Positions 1 to 8,079 of a DNA stretch of 64,000 nucleotides are shown here, one piece after another. Each line of letters begins with the position of its first letter. The stretch's first letter is position 1. The notes below the pieces were generated by a model. That model saw only the letters and a list, made by a program, of their open reading frames with translations, did no database searches and was not told the DNA's origin. Made by a program: the position numbers and the translations under genes. The DNA is from Chitinophaga pendula. GTDB lineage: Bacteria > Bacteroidota > Bacteroidia > Chitinophagales > Chitinophagaceae. The stretch covers positions 3,720,001 through 3,784,000 of the forward strand of contig NZ_CP077769.1 of NCBI RefSeq assembly GCF_020386615.1, given 5' to 3'.

Positions 1-1392
1 CACGAATACCTGCCGGGTTTCATAGTCAACTGCCTTACCTTTAAATGCCGGTTTTCGATACAAGCGGGACTTACCGCTGGCAATATCTAAGCGGTAAACT
101 GTGATCGGAGTGGTAAAATTGGTAAACAAATAGTAGATCTCTTTATCATATGGGCCGGCGCTGAAGTTGCTGGCCGCACCGATAGCCGGTAGTTTGATAT
201 CCCTGATAGCGCGGCCCTGGTAATCATACTGCCTTATCAAGGTCTGGGCATCTTTCAGATAGGCCGCCCAAAGACAGCCACCACCCATATCGACATTTTC
301 CAGTGACTCCGGCTGTTCGGCGATGAATGATTCCCAGTGTTCTTCTCCCGGATATGCGGGATCTACCAGCACTATCTTATTATTAGGTGCATTCCGGTCT
401 GTCTGTAACAGCAATTTGTCACCAATATTGCCTATGAGCATGTTATGATGGTCATATCCTTTCACAAGGGGCATGATCCTACTACCTGAGATGGAAAGGT
501 CCTGATAGTGCAAAGCATTACCGGTGGAGGTGGTCAATTTAAATCCCAGGAATGAGCCTGGCAAGGTGGAGATAATGAGGAACCGTTCATCTGCGGTCAC
601 CAAAGCGCCTACACTTAATTGGGGGTTACTCCGGTCTTCGAACACGAGGCTATCCTGGCTTTGAGGCGTTCCTATGCGATGATAGTACAATTGATTGAGT
701 GTATTCATAGCGGAGCCTACTGCGCTTTCCTGGGTAGCGGGATAGCGGCTATAGTAGAACCCCTCTCCTCTCCAGGCGGCGCGGGGAAATTTGACCCACT
801 GCAGCTGATCGCTCAATACCTGTCGGGTATTAATATCCATCACATGAATCGTATTCCAGTCGGAACCTGCTGTCGCTACTGCATATGCGAGGTAGCGTCC
901 ATTTTTTGAAAAGCCCAGCATCGTAGCAGCGGCAGTTCCATTACCCGATAATTTATTAGGGTCGAGCAGGAGCATTTCCTTTCCGTTGATGCCTTTTTTC
1001 AAATACCAGACGGACTGATCCTGGATGCCATCGTTACGGGTAAAGAAATAATGATCTCCTACTCTTACCGGCTGGGTTTCTTTGGCATAGTTCCAGGTAG
1101 CTGACAGGTAATCCTTCATTTGCTGTCGGTAAGGCAAGCTGCTGAGGTAATCATTCGTCAGCGAACGTTGTGCCGATATCCAGCGGGATAGATTGCCGGA
1201 GGTATCATTTTCCATCCAGCGATAGGGGTCAGCGATCTCTATACCGAAGTAGTTGTCTGTGACATTTACCTTGTCTGTTTTCGGATAAGATAAAGCTGTT
1301 CTTTCCGGCAGCGCCAATTGTGCCTGTGCACCGCTTATTGCAGTGCACAGATAAACAGCTATTATTATGCTACTTACTATTCGCATGTACAT
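1..1392 (-). CDS. Prolyl oligopeptidase family serine peptidase (S9A), N-terminal part, cut by window edge
   Basis: The reading frame is open from position 1392 to the left window edge, giving about 464 codons without a stop. It begins with a signal peptide ending near AQA. The mature part starts with the S9A signature: YPKTD, then DPYRWMEN near residue 60. A beta-propeller-like region follows, with elements such as DHYFFTRNDG and GFSKNGRYLAYA. The catalytic Ser-Asp-His domain should lie to the left of the window and is not visible. The start is 5 nt after the stop of the upstream siderophore synthetase, so the gene is probably cotranscribed with the siderophore operon. ATG codons at 1392 and 1386 are both possible starts. 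Family members are secreted or periplasmic endopeptidases cleaving after proline in short peptides. Why one sits at the end of a siderophore operon is not clear. Confidence 0.85.
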   Translation of the reverse strand, partial: MYMRIVSSIIIAVYLCTAISGAQAQLALPERTALSYPKTDKVNVTDNYFGIEIADPYRWMENDTSGNLSRWISAQRSLTNDYLSSLPYRQQMKDYLSATWNYAKETQPVRVGDHYFFTRNDGIQDQSVWYLKKGINGKEMLLLDPNKLSGNGTAAATMLGFSKNGRYLAYAVATAGSDWNTIHVMDINTRQVLSDQLQWVKFPRAAWRGEGFYYSRYPATQESAVGSAMNTLNQLYYHRIGTPQSQDSLVFEDRSNPQLSVGALVTADERFLIISTLPGSFLGFKLTTSTGNALHYQDLSISGSRIMPLVKGYDHHNMLIGNIGDKLLLQTDRNAPNNKIVLVDPAYPGEEHWESFIAEQPESLENVDMGGGCLWAAYLKDAQTLIRQYDYQGRAIRDIKLPAIGAASNFSAGPYDKEIYYLFTNFTTPITVYRLDIASGKSRLYRKPAFKGKAVDYETRQVFV

Positions 1393-1397
1393 TGTAT

Positions 1398-3200
1398 TTA
1401 TGCAGGGTATGCTGCCATGGGGTTTCTAATCTCGCCAATAGACGGAACGTCAAAAGGGTTAGCTCTATCTCTCAGTTTACGGCTATTCAGTATCTGCATT
1501 CTGTTCAATGCATCCGGGGCAATGACTGTTGTGAAGAAGTCGTATTGCGCGAATTTGTCCTTCAGGGCGGGATGTTGCTCCTGATAATTCTGTATTGCAG
1601 TTGCTACCAGCTGCCAGAACTGCTGTTCATCCAGTAAATTTTCTTCTACCAGGATGGCCGCTATAAAACGGAATATACCATCAAACAGCTGGGTGAATAT
1701 CGGTTTTGTACGGAATGATACCGGCACATCGACCTGAATACGTTTTGCCAACTCAGGTAGTTGTACCGTCGTATCCATCAACGTTACTTCTTCACCAATA
1801 TCTTTCATGATGGCACTTACCGGCACGTGGTTTTCCAGTACCAGTACGATATTCTCTCCATGTGGCATGAATACCATATCATATTGATAGAAGCAATGTA
1901 AGAGTGGTTGCAGATAGCAGTAGAGATATTCTTGTATCCATTTACCGGCGGGTAGACTTGAAGCGCGGATCAAGGCCGGTAGCAAGCCTTTGCCGTCCGT
2001 ATCAATATGCAGTAATGCAGCCATCGTCATAAGGCGCTGGCCTTGCTGCAGGCGGGCGACCGGGCTTTCTCTCCAGAGGGAAGCCAGCATTTTTTTATAC
2101 GGACTATCTATCTGTAATGCGGTTTCATAATATTGGTTGGTATAGCCTACTGCGGCGAATTCCCGCAATATGGTAAATCCATGTTTCTGCAGATAAGGGT
2201 CTTTTGTTACTACCTCGTATACCCACTGGTTGATAGCCGGTGTTGTACGCATGAAATAAGGAGAGAGTATCCGAACGTATCCCATGTTCAGGATGGCCAA
2301 GGCTGTTTTCACATAACACTTTTCGGCCTGGCTATGATTAAAGAACGTGCGGATAGACTGTTGCGGAAGGTATTTGTCTGTACTATACCCGAGGCATACC
2401 AACCGGTTGACGGCGATATCAGGCGCAAAGACGTTGAGCAGTTTATTGTACCATTGCCAGGGATGTACCGGAATGAAATAATATTCTTCCGGGTCCAGTC
2501 CTTTTCCGGTTAGTACTTCTTTAAAAGCATGCTGATCTTCGGTGCTGAGCTCTTGTTCCAGCAATTGTTGCCAGCTGAGTGTTTCTATGGTAGAAAATTC
2601 CGTACGGCTTTTATGTCCGGCGAGCCATAGCAATGAAAAAGGAACAGCGGCCTCAGGTGCATATTGCCGGTAGTCTGTCATGTCAAATCCTACCCGTCCA
2701 TTGTTGGTGATGAATCGCGGATGTCCTGTCATGGACCGTTCGATTTCCTGATAGTCTGCAACGGCCAGCTGTTCGGCGGATTGGGTATTATGTGTATGTA
2801 TGTAAGCGCTGCCATATAGCGTACCTGCTACTTCTTCCATGTAATCGGGCAAAGCATCGGCGGCGATCCCTATCTGGTCATTGAGATCTGTAATAAAACT
2901 GATCGCTTCGAGTGTGGCTAGCTGGCCATTTACTACTTTCCTGATAGAATCCGTTTCTACACACCAGTGATTCATGCGAAGTATGCGGGCGGTAAAGCGA
3001 TAGGTGATGTTGCCATTACCAGCGGTCAGTGTATAGACGCCTTTATCGTCCTGCTGTGATTCGAGGGCTGGCTGTAGCACTCCTTCGTGAGCTAGTTCGG
3101 CAATTATTTTCCTGATGAACAAGCGGGTGATCTTTTGCCACGTAGCGGTATTAATATGCTGTATCGCCTGCGGTTCAAATATATTTCGGGTTGTTTCCAT
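1398..3200 (-). CDS. IucA/IucC family NIS siderophore synthetase (second copy)
   Basis: This 600 aa protein has the length and motifs of NRPS-independent siderophore synthetases, which adenylate a carboxylate such as citrate or succinate and condense it with an amine or hydroxyl. Visible family motifs are GHPRF (159-163), HPWQW (246-250), QQSIRTF (280-286), WRESP (376-380), HGEN (447-450) and MKDIGEE (465-471). A C-terminal FhuF-like iron reductase region is probable. The C-terminus carries RNPMAAY, shared with the neighbouring paralogue at 3231-5081. In the central region the two look about half identical by eye, so they arose by tandem duplication and probably perform successive condensations. 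The start is ATG at 3200, about 30 nt after the upstream gene. Substrate class (A, B or C type) cannot be assigned by eye. Confidence 0.93.
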   Translation of the reverse strand: METTRNIFEPQAIQHINTATWQKITRLFIRKIIAELAHEGVLQPALESQQDDKGVYTLTAGNGNITYRFTARILRMNHWCVETDSIRKVVNGQLATLEAISFITDLNDQIGIAADALPDYMEEVAGTLYGSAYIHTHNTQSAEQLAVADYQEIERSMTGHPRFITNNGRVGFDMTDYRQYAPEAAVPFSLLWLAGHKSRTEFSTIETLSWQQLLEQELSTEDQHAFKEVLTGKGLDPEEYYFIPVHPWQWYNKLLNVFAPDIAVNRLVCLGYSTDKYLPQQSIRTFFNHSQAEKCYVKTALAILNMGYVRILSPYFMRTTPAINQWVYEVVTKDPYLQKHGFTILREFAAVGYTNQYYETALQIDSPYKKMLASLWRESPVARLQQGQRLMTMAALLHIDTDGKGLLPALIRASSLPAGKWIQEYLYCYLQPLLHCFYQYDMVFMPHGENIVLVLENHVPVSAIMKDIGEEVTLMDTTVQLPELAKRIQVDVPVSFRTKPIFTQLFDGIFRFIAAILVEENLLDEQQFWQLVATAIQNYQEQHPALKDKFAQYDFFTTVIAPDALNRMQILNSRKLRDRANPFDVPSIGEIRNPMAAYPA

Positions 3201-3230
3201 TTGTTTGTTGTTGTACAGTTCAAAAATGTA

Positions 3231-5081
3231 TTACACCTCTTCTACTAATGTTGCTGCCGGTGTTTGTTGCGGTTTGTAGGCCGCCATTGGATTCTTCAAT
3301 GTACCTGCGAACTGCTGGCTTTTGAAGGGGTTATACATCAGATCTACCATTTTCCGGTTATTACGTATTTGTAAGCGATTCAGGCAGGTCTTTGTGATCT
3401 CTGCTGCAAACAGGTCTATTCTGTCAAATTTGTCCTGTAATTGCGGATGGCTTTGCTGATAGTTCTTTATACATGTTGCGACCAATTGCCAAAACATTTC
3501 TTCCGGGAAGTCGGCATGTTCTACCAATATATGAGAGAGGAAGCGGAAGAAGCAATCGAAAGCCTGGGTGAATATGGAAAGTATGCGTAGTTCGGGGGCC
3601 ACTTTCATGTATATCTGTTTCACGTTATCCGGCATTGGTATTTCCTCATTCAGTACAGCGATCTCTTCTCCTATATCTTTCATAATTGCGCCTGCGGGCA
3701 TATGATTTTCGAGTATGAGGATCAGGTTTTCGCCATGTGGCATGAAGCGCATATCGTGATAGTAGTAGCAATGCAGGAGGGGGCTGAGGTAACAATCCAG
3801 GTAACGCTCTATCCATGCAGAGATTGTCAGGCCGGAAGCCTGTATCAAAGCAGGTAACAATGCATTCCCAAAGCTATCAACATGTAACAGCGCTGCCATT
3901 GTCATGAGGCGTTGTCCTGGGCGTAGTTTGCCTACCGGACTTTCGCGCCACAAAGCAGACAGCATCCCGTTGTAGGAGGAGTTGTCATCTTTGATAATAG
4001 CGGCGTAATGTGGATTGGTATATCCTACGGCGGCTACTTCCTGCAACAGTACGAAACCTTTTTCCCGGAGGTAGTCGTCTGCCTCTACTACGCCATTGAC
4101 CCATTCGCTGATCGGAGGTGAGGTGACTACAAAGCTGGCATGCAGCCCTCTCATGAATCCCATGTTGAGTATAGACAAGGAGGTCTTCGTATAGCGTCGA
4201 TGCGGGGAAGTCACATTGTAGAAAGTACGAATGGATTGCTGCGGAAGATATTTGTCCTTGCCATATCCCAGGTATACCAACTGGTTTTCAGCGATATCGG
4301 CGGCGAATATAATTGCCAGTTTATTAAACCACTGCCAGGGATGTACGGGTATAAAGAAGTAGTCATCGGGATGCAGACCTTTATCTGTTAATGTCTGTTT
4401 GAATGCAGCCAGTACTTCTGGCCCCAGTTCGTCGGTGATGAGTGTATTATAATCGAGGTCTGTCACGCCAGCGTAACCGGAGCGGCTGACATGAGCGGCT
4501 AACCAGATCAATGCAAATGCATCTGCTGCTTCGGGTGCATACTGCCGGTATTCGCCGGCATCGAATCCGATACGTCCGTTATTGGCAACGAAGCACGGAT
4601 GTCCGGCCATCATTGCCTGTTCTATTACCTGGTAGTCGCTTACGGCCAGATCAGCCGCACTTATTTTGTTGTAGACATGCATATACGCGCTGCCACAGAG
4701 TGTACTATTGATCTCTTCCAGGTATACCGGGATCACGGTATCACTAAGGCCCATCGTTTCGCGGAATTCAATAATAAAGCTAAGCGATTCCAGGGGCGCA
4801 CTTTCTTCTCCGACATATTTTGCAATAGAGTTTGTATCTATGTACCAATGATCCAAACTAAGTATTTTTGCACGGAAGTGATAGGTAACATCAGGCTGAT
4901 CTGCCCGCAGGATGTAATACTCCCATCCGTCGGAAGTATATTGTAACTGGGGATGTATGATCAGTTCATGTGCAAATTCACACAGTATCTTACGGATATG
5001 TAACCGGTTCACCCTGCTCCATACTTCAGGATACAGGTGTGCGACAGATTGTGCCGGGGTAACGTTTATAGGAGGTTTCAT
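3231..5081 (-). CDS. IucA/IucC family NIS siderophore synthetase (first copy)
   Basis: This 616 aa NIS synthetase shows GHPCF (160-164), YRQYAPEAAD, HPWQW (247-251), QQSIRTF, WRESP, HGEN and MKDIGEE, in the usual family order. These residues form the ATP and carboxylate pocket in the family. It lies between the PLP decarboxylase (51 nt upstream) and its paralogue (30 nt downstream), all in one direction. Two NIS synthetases with a decarboxylase and an acyltransferase recall aerobactin, rhizobactin and arthrobactin-type pathways, where each enzyme adds one acyl-hydroxylamine arm to citrate. Which arm this copy adds is inference. The start is ATG at 5079-5081, preceded by AT-rich sequence with no clear Shine-Dalgarno. 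The C-terminal tail beyond NPMAAY is about 16 residues longer than in the sister copy. Confidence 0.93.
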   Translation of the reverse strand: MKPPINVTPAQSVAHLYPEVWSRVNRLHIRKILCEFAHELIIHPQLQYTSDGWEYYILRADQPDVTYHFRAKILSLDHWYIDTNSIAKYVGEESAPLESLSFIIEFRETMGLSDTVIPVYLEEINSTLCGSAYMHVYNKISAADLAVSDYQVIEQAMMAGHPCFVANNGRIGFDAGEYRQYAPEAADAFALIWLAAHVSRSGYAGVTDLDYNTLITDELGPEVLAAFKQTLTDKGLHPDDYFFIPVHPWQWFNKLAIIFAADIAENQLVYLGYGKDKYLPQQSIRTFYNVTSPHRRYTKTSLSILNMGFMRGLHASFVVTSPPISEWVNGVVEADDYLREKGFVLLQEVAAVGYTNPHYAAIIKDDNSSYNGMLSALWRESPVGKLRPGQRLMTMAALLHVDSFGNALLPALIQASGLTISAWIERYLDCYLSPLLHCYYYHDMRFMPHGENLILILENHMPAGAIMKDIGEEIAVLNEEIPMPDNVKQIYMKVAPELRILSIFTQAFDCFFRFLSHILVEHADFPEEMFWQLVATCIKNYQQSHPQLQDKFDRIDLFAAEITKTCLNRLQIRNNRKMVDLMYNPFKSQQFAGTLKNPMAAYKPQQTPAATLVEEV

Positions 5082-5132
5082 TATTGGTAGTTTAAATACA
5101 AGATTTTGTTCCGGGTATATACGGCCGCGATG

Positions 5133-6674
5133 TCAGTTGCTGGCGTATGCATGATTACGTTGGATACAAATTATTCCATGATGTTTGATGATATCCAGGA
5201 TCTCCTGTATATCCGTTACTGTTGTCAACGGGTTGAGTAAAGTGAACTTCAGGTAGAAGGCGTCGTGTACGCGGGTGCCGGCAACGATGGCCTTTCCCTC
5301 CTGGAACATTTCCTTTTTGATATATTGATTAAGTCTGTCCAGGATGAGCGTGCCTTGTACATTAGCCGGTGCGTACCGAAATACCAAGGCGCTTATATCG
5401 GAACGTGTGAGTAGTTCGAAGTCAGGATCGGCTGTTATCAGGTCGGCCGCCATGTCGGTCGTCTCTATGATGGTATCGGTATAGTCTCCCAGTTGTTGTT
5501 TACCCAGGAGGCGTAGTGTACACCAAAGTTTCAGGGCATCAAATCGACGTGTACTTTGTGTGATGGTCTTATTGATCTGATTGAGTCCTTCAAAGTCGTT
5601 TTCCTGGGGGTTCAGGTAATCTGCGTGATGGGTGATCAGTTCCAGATAGCGGCGATCTCTTACCAGGAGGGAGCTGCTACTGATTGGCTGAAAGAACGCC
5701 TTATGGTAATCGGTTGTCACTGAGTTAGCGAGGTGGATGCCATTCAGGCGATGTCTATATTTCTCTGTTAGCAACAATCCGCAGCCATAGGCAGCATCTA
5801 CATGGAACCACAGGTTGAACCGGGTGGCTATTTCACCGATGGCAGTCAGGGGGTCTATATTTCCGAAGTCGGTAGTTCCTGCTGTGGCTACTACGGCGAT
5901 GGGGATATTTCCCTGAGCGATCTCCAGTTGTATAGCCAGTTCCAGTTGTTGCGGATCGATACGGTATCCGTTGTCGGTTTTTACTTTTACCAGGGAGCGT
6001 TCACCCAATCCCATCAATGACACGGTATTCTGTATACTGAAGTGAGTCATTTCCGATACGAAGATGCGGAACCTGGCGGCTTCGGCGGGTAATCCGTCCT
6101 TGCGGATATTATGATGCAGGATTGTTTTAGCATAGTTATCTCTGGCCAGCAGCAGTCCCATCAGGTTACTTTGGGAACCTCCTGCAGTAAATACGCCATC
6201 AGCCTCTTCAGGGAATCCCAGTTCTTTACAGGTCCAGCTGATCAGTTGCTGTTCCATCAAGGTGCCGCCGGCGCTCTGGTCCCAGGTATCCTGGGATGAA
6301 TTGATCGCGGCGATCAATACTTCTGCAGCGAGAGCGGGTATTACGACCGGGCAGTTCAGGTGGGCAATATATCGAGGGAGATGGAATGCTGTAGCATGAT
6401 TCACATACAATGTTTCAACTTCCCGGAATAAGCTCTCGTAATCAGGGAGTGGTGTATCGAATTCTATTTCACTAAACAGGTTGCGCAGTTCCTCTGGCCT
6501 GATGCCACTGAAAGGGGTGCGGTTATTACTCAGAAAGGAGTTCACCAATTGCCGGGCTGTTTCAATGGCATCATTGTATTCATTGACGGCACCTTCATGG
6601 AAGATGTCTTTGAAACGGCTTGCCGGGCTTATTACAACGCTGTTATTTTCAGCAATGATCGGGTCGATGTACAT
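5133..6674 (-). CDS. PLP-dependent group II decarboxylase (probable lysine or hydroxylysine decarboxylase)
   Basis: This 513 aa protein belongs to the group II pyridoxal-dependent decarboxylases (Pfam pyridoxal_deC; DABA, DOPA and siderophore lysine decarboxylases such as DesA and RhbB). The PLP lysine is K325 in DYHKAFFQP. The cofactor-binding Asp is D293 in HVDAAYG. AGGSQSN (164-170) matches the phosphate-binding loop. Next to a lysine-hydroxylase-like gene, the most economical substrate is L-lysine or 4-hydroxy-L-lysine, giving cadaverine or hydroxycadaverine as the siderophore diamine. Decarboxylases found beside Chitinophaga lysine dioxygenases have, as I recall, been used on hydroxylysines. 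Substrate choice here is inference. The start is ATG at 6674, 43 nt downstream of the acyltransferase stop. Confidence 0.9.
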   Translation of the reverse strand: MYIDPIIAENNSVVISPASRFKDIFHEGAVNEYNDAIETARQLVNSFLSNNRTPFSGIRPEELRNLFSEIEFDTPLPDYESLFREVETLYVNHATAFHLPRYIAHLNCPVVIPALAAEVLIAAINSSQDTWDQSAGGTLMEQQLISWTCKELGFPEEADGVFTAGGSQSNLMGLLLARDNYAKTILHHNIRKDGLPAEAARFRIFVSEMTHFSIQNTVSLMGLGERSLVKVKTDNGYRIDPQQLELAIQLEIAQGNIPIAVVATAGTTDFGNIDPLTAIGEIATRFNLWFHVDAAYGCGLLLTEKYRHRLNGIHLANSVTTDYHKAFFQPISSSSLLVRDRRYLELITHHADYLNPQENDFEGLNQINKTITQSTRRFDALKLWCTLRLLGKQQLGDYTDTIIETTDMAADLITADPDFELLTRSDISALVFRYAPANVQGTLILDRLNQYIKKEMFQEGKAIVAGTRVHDAFYLKFTLLNPLTTVTDIQEILDIIKHHGIICIQRNHAYASN

Positions 6675-6717
6675 ATCTGATGTATTTGTATGCTGGTATA
6701 TTAATAAGGTGTTCTTT

Positions 6718-7875
6718 TTAGTATTGATGGATGAGTTCTTTTGCTGCTATGCTATCTGTGTGTCCGGCGTATTGTTCGCGTGTACAGAAAGCGAGGTAGG
6801 CTGTTTTTTGTGGCAGCTGTATTTCCCGCTGGTATTCGAACCCGACGCGTTTGGTGAGTACGTGCATTTTATCATTCCGTACATCCGGTTCCACGACGAT
6901 CCTAGTTACAGCTGTGTCTGTGAGCATATAATCTATGATGGTACGCAGTATATGATAGGTAAAGCGATGGATGGTTTTTTCTACGGGTGCTACCAGCAGG
7001 TGCAGGCCATAGTCACCATGCTGCACGTCATAGTATTTACCGATAGGATCTTTTACCGCCCAGTAGCTTTCCCAGAGGAAAGCGGGTTGATCGTTATAAA
7101 ACCCCATATAGGCATGTGAGTGAGCCGCCTGTGTGATGGTGGTATATGCTGCCCTTACCTGTTCCGGGGAGGTATGTTGCATCTGCCAGTATTGGGCATA
7201 GGGGCGGTTCACCCAGTCGTGGACCCAGTCGATATCTTTTGACACTTCCAGGGGTCGAAATGCGAAGCGGCCCAGGCCAGGTATTTCCTGCTGGTATATA
7301 TAGCCGTTTTTATCCAATGCTTTAGCGGCGGCATACTGATCTCTGGTACAGAATGCCAGATAGGCTTGTTTGTGTGGCAGGTCAATCACTTTTTGGTATT
7401 CGAATCCTGCGCGTTTGTTGAGTGCATGTATTTTGTCATTACGTACATCCGGTTCTACGACGAGTCTTTCTACTTTTGGGTTGGAAAGCATAAAATCGAT
7501 GATGGTCGTAAAAATATTCCAGGTGAAGTTGGGAATCCGTTTATCTGGTGGCGCTACGAGTATATGGAAGCCATGATCTCCCGGGCGCACTTCGTAATAA
7601 GCGCCCAGGGGGTCATTCATTACCCAGTAACATTCCAGGAGGAAAGCGGGTTCATTATTGTAGAAGCCCATGTATACTTTGGCATCTTTGGCCTGGGTGA
7701 TGGTGGTATAAGCCGCTCTTACATCTTCCAGGGAGGTATCCTGCATCTGCCAATAGCGGGCATAATCGCGGTTGACCCAGTTATGAATAACCGGAATATC
7801 TTCGTCCATTAGCAGCGGGCGTAGGGTAAATGGCGCACTGCGAGTTTGTTCTTTTATAAATGTTGTTTCGCCCAT
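6718..7875 (-). CDS. Tandem-GNAT siderophore acyltransferase (two fused IucB/AlcB-like domains)
   Basis: The 385 aa product consists of two homologous GNAT units, roughly residues 1-190 and 195-385. Each has a WVNRDYARYWQMQ or WVNRPYAQYWQMQ block, AAYTTITQA, MGFYN(N/D)(E/Q)PAFL, GD(H/Y)G, LLVAP or ILVAP, VEPDVRNDK and GFEYQ(K/R). This is the signature of the siderophore acetyltransferase domain of IucB, RhbD and AlcB, which acylates a hydroxylamine or amine with an acyl-CoA. The usual protein has a single catalytic unit of this type, so the internal duplication is notable. The two halves keep matching lengths and motifs, so both may be functional. A GTG at 7878 directly precedes the ATG at 7875. 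ATG is preferred. Confidence 0.85.
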   Translation of the reverse strand: MGETTFIKEQTRSAPFTLRPLLMDEDIPVIHNWVNRDYARYWQMQDTSLEDVRAAYTTITQAKDAKVYMGFYNNEPAFLLECYWVMNDPLGAYYEVRPGDHGFHILVAPPDKRIPNFTWNIFTTIIDFMLSNPKVERLVVEPDVRNDKIHALNKRAGFEYQKVIDLPHKQAYLAFCTRDQYAAAKALDKNGYIYQQEIPGLGRFAFRPLEVSKDIDWVHDWVNRPYAQYWQMQHTSPEQVRAAYTTITQAAHSHAYMGFYNDQPAFLWESYWAVKDPIGKYYDVQHGDYGLHLLVAPVEKTIHRFTYHILRTIIDYMLTDTAVTRIVVEPDVRNDKMHVLTKRVGFEYQREIQLPQKTAYLAFCTREQYAGHTDSIAAKELIHQY

Positions 7876-7940
7876 CACTTACTTTTTATGAGTAGCAACT
7901 ATTGTTGTTATTAGTAAAGGTTATAAGCGGCGTAATCAGC

Positions 7941-8072
7941 CTATCCAGCTAACTTTTGCTGCAGCTGCTGTTCTGCATTTCTGCGCCAGCTGCGGATGAT
8001 TCGGGTAATGATATCTCCTGTATCCTGACATCCGGTGCCGGGGGAATACAATATGTTGTGTTGCTCATTCAT
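7941..8072 (-). CDS. Small ORF of 43 aa between hydroxylase and acyltransferase genes, unknown function
   Basis: An ATG at 8072 opens 7 nt after the stop of the hydroxylase gene and runs 43 codons to TAG at 7941-7943. It fills most of the 200 nt gap before the acyltransferase. The product begins MNEQHNILYSPG, has one cysteine near residue 15, and ends in a basic, Gln-rich amphipathic stretch (IIRSWRRNAEQQLQQ) that could form a helix. There is no signal peptide or transmembrane segment. Position in a tightly packed operon favours a real gene. Composition alone does not prove it, and I do not recognise a family. Confidence 0.45.
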   Translation of the reverse strand: MNEQHNILYSPGTGCQDTGDIITRIIRSWRRNAEQQLQQKLAG

Positions 8073-8079
8073 GGTTTTA

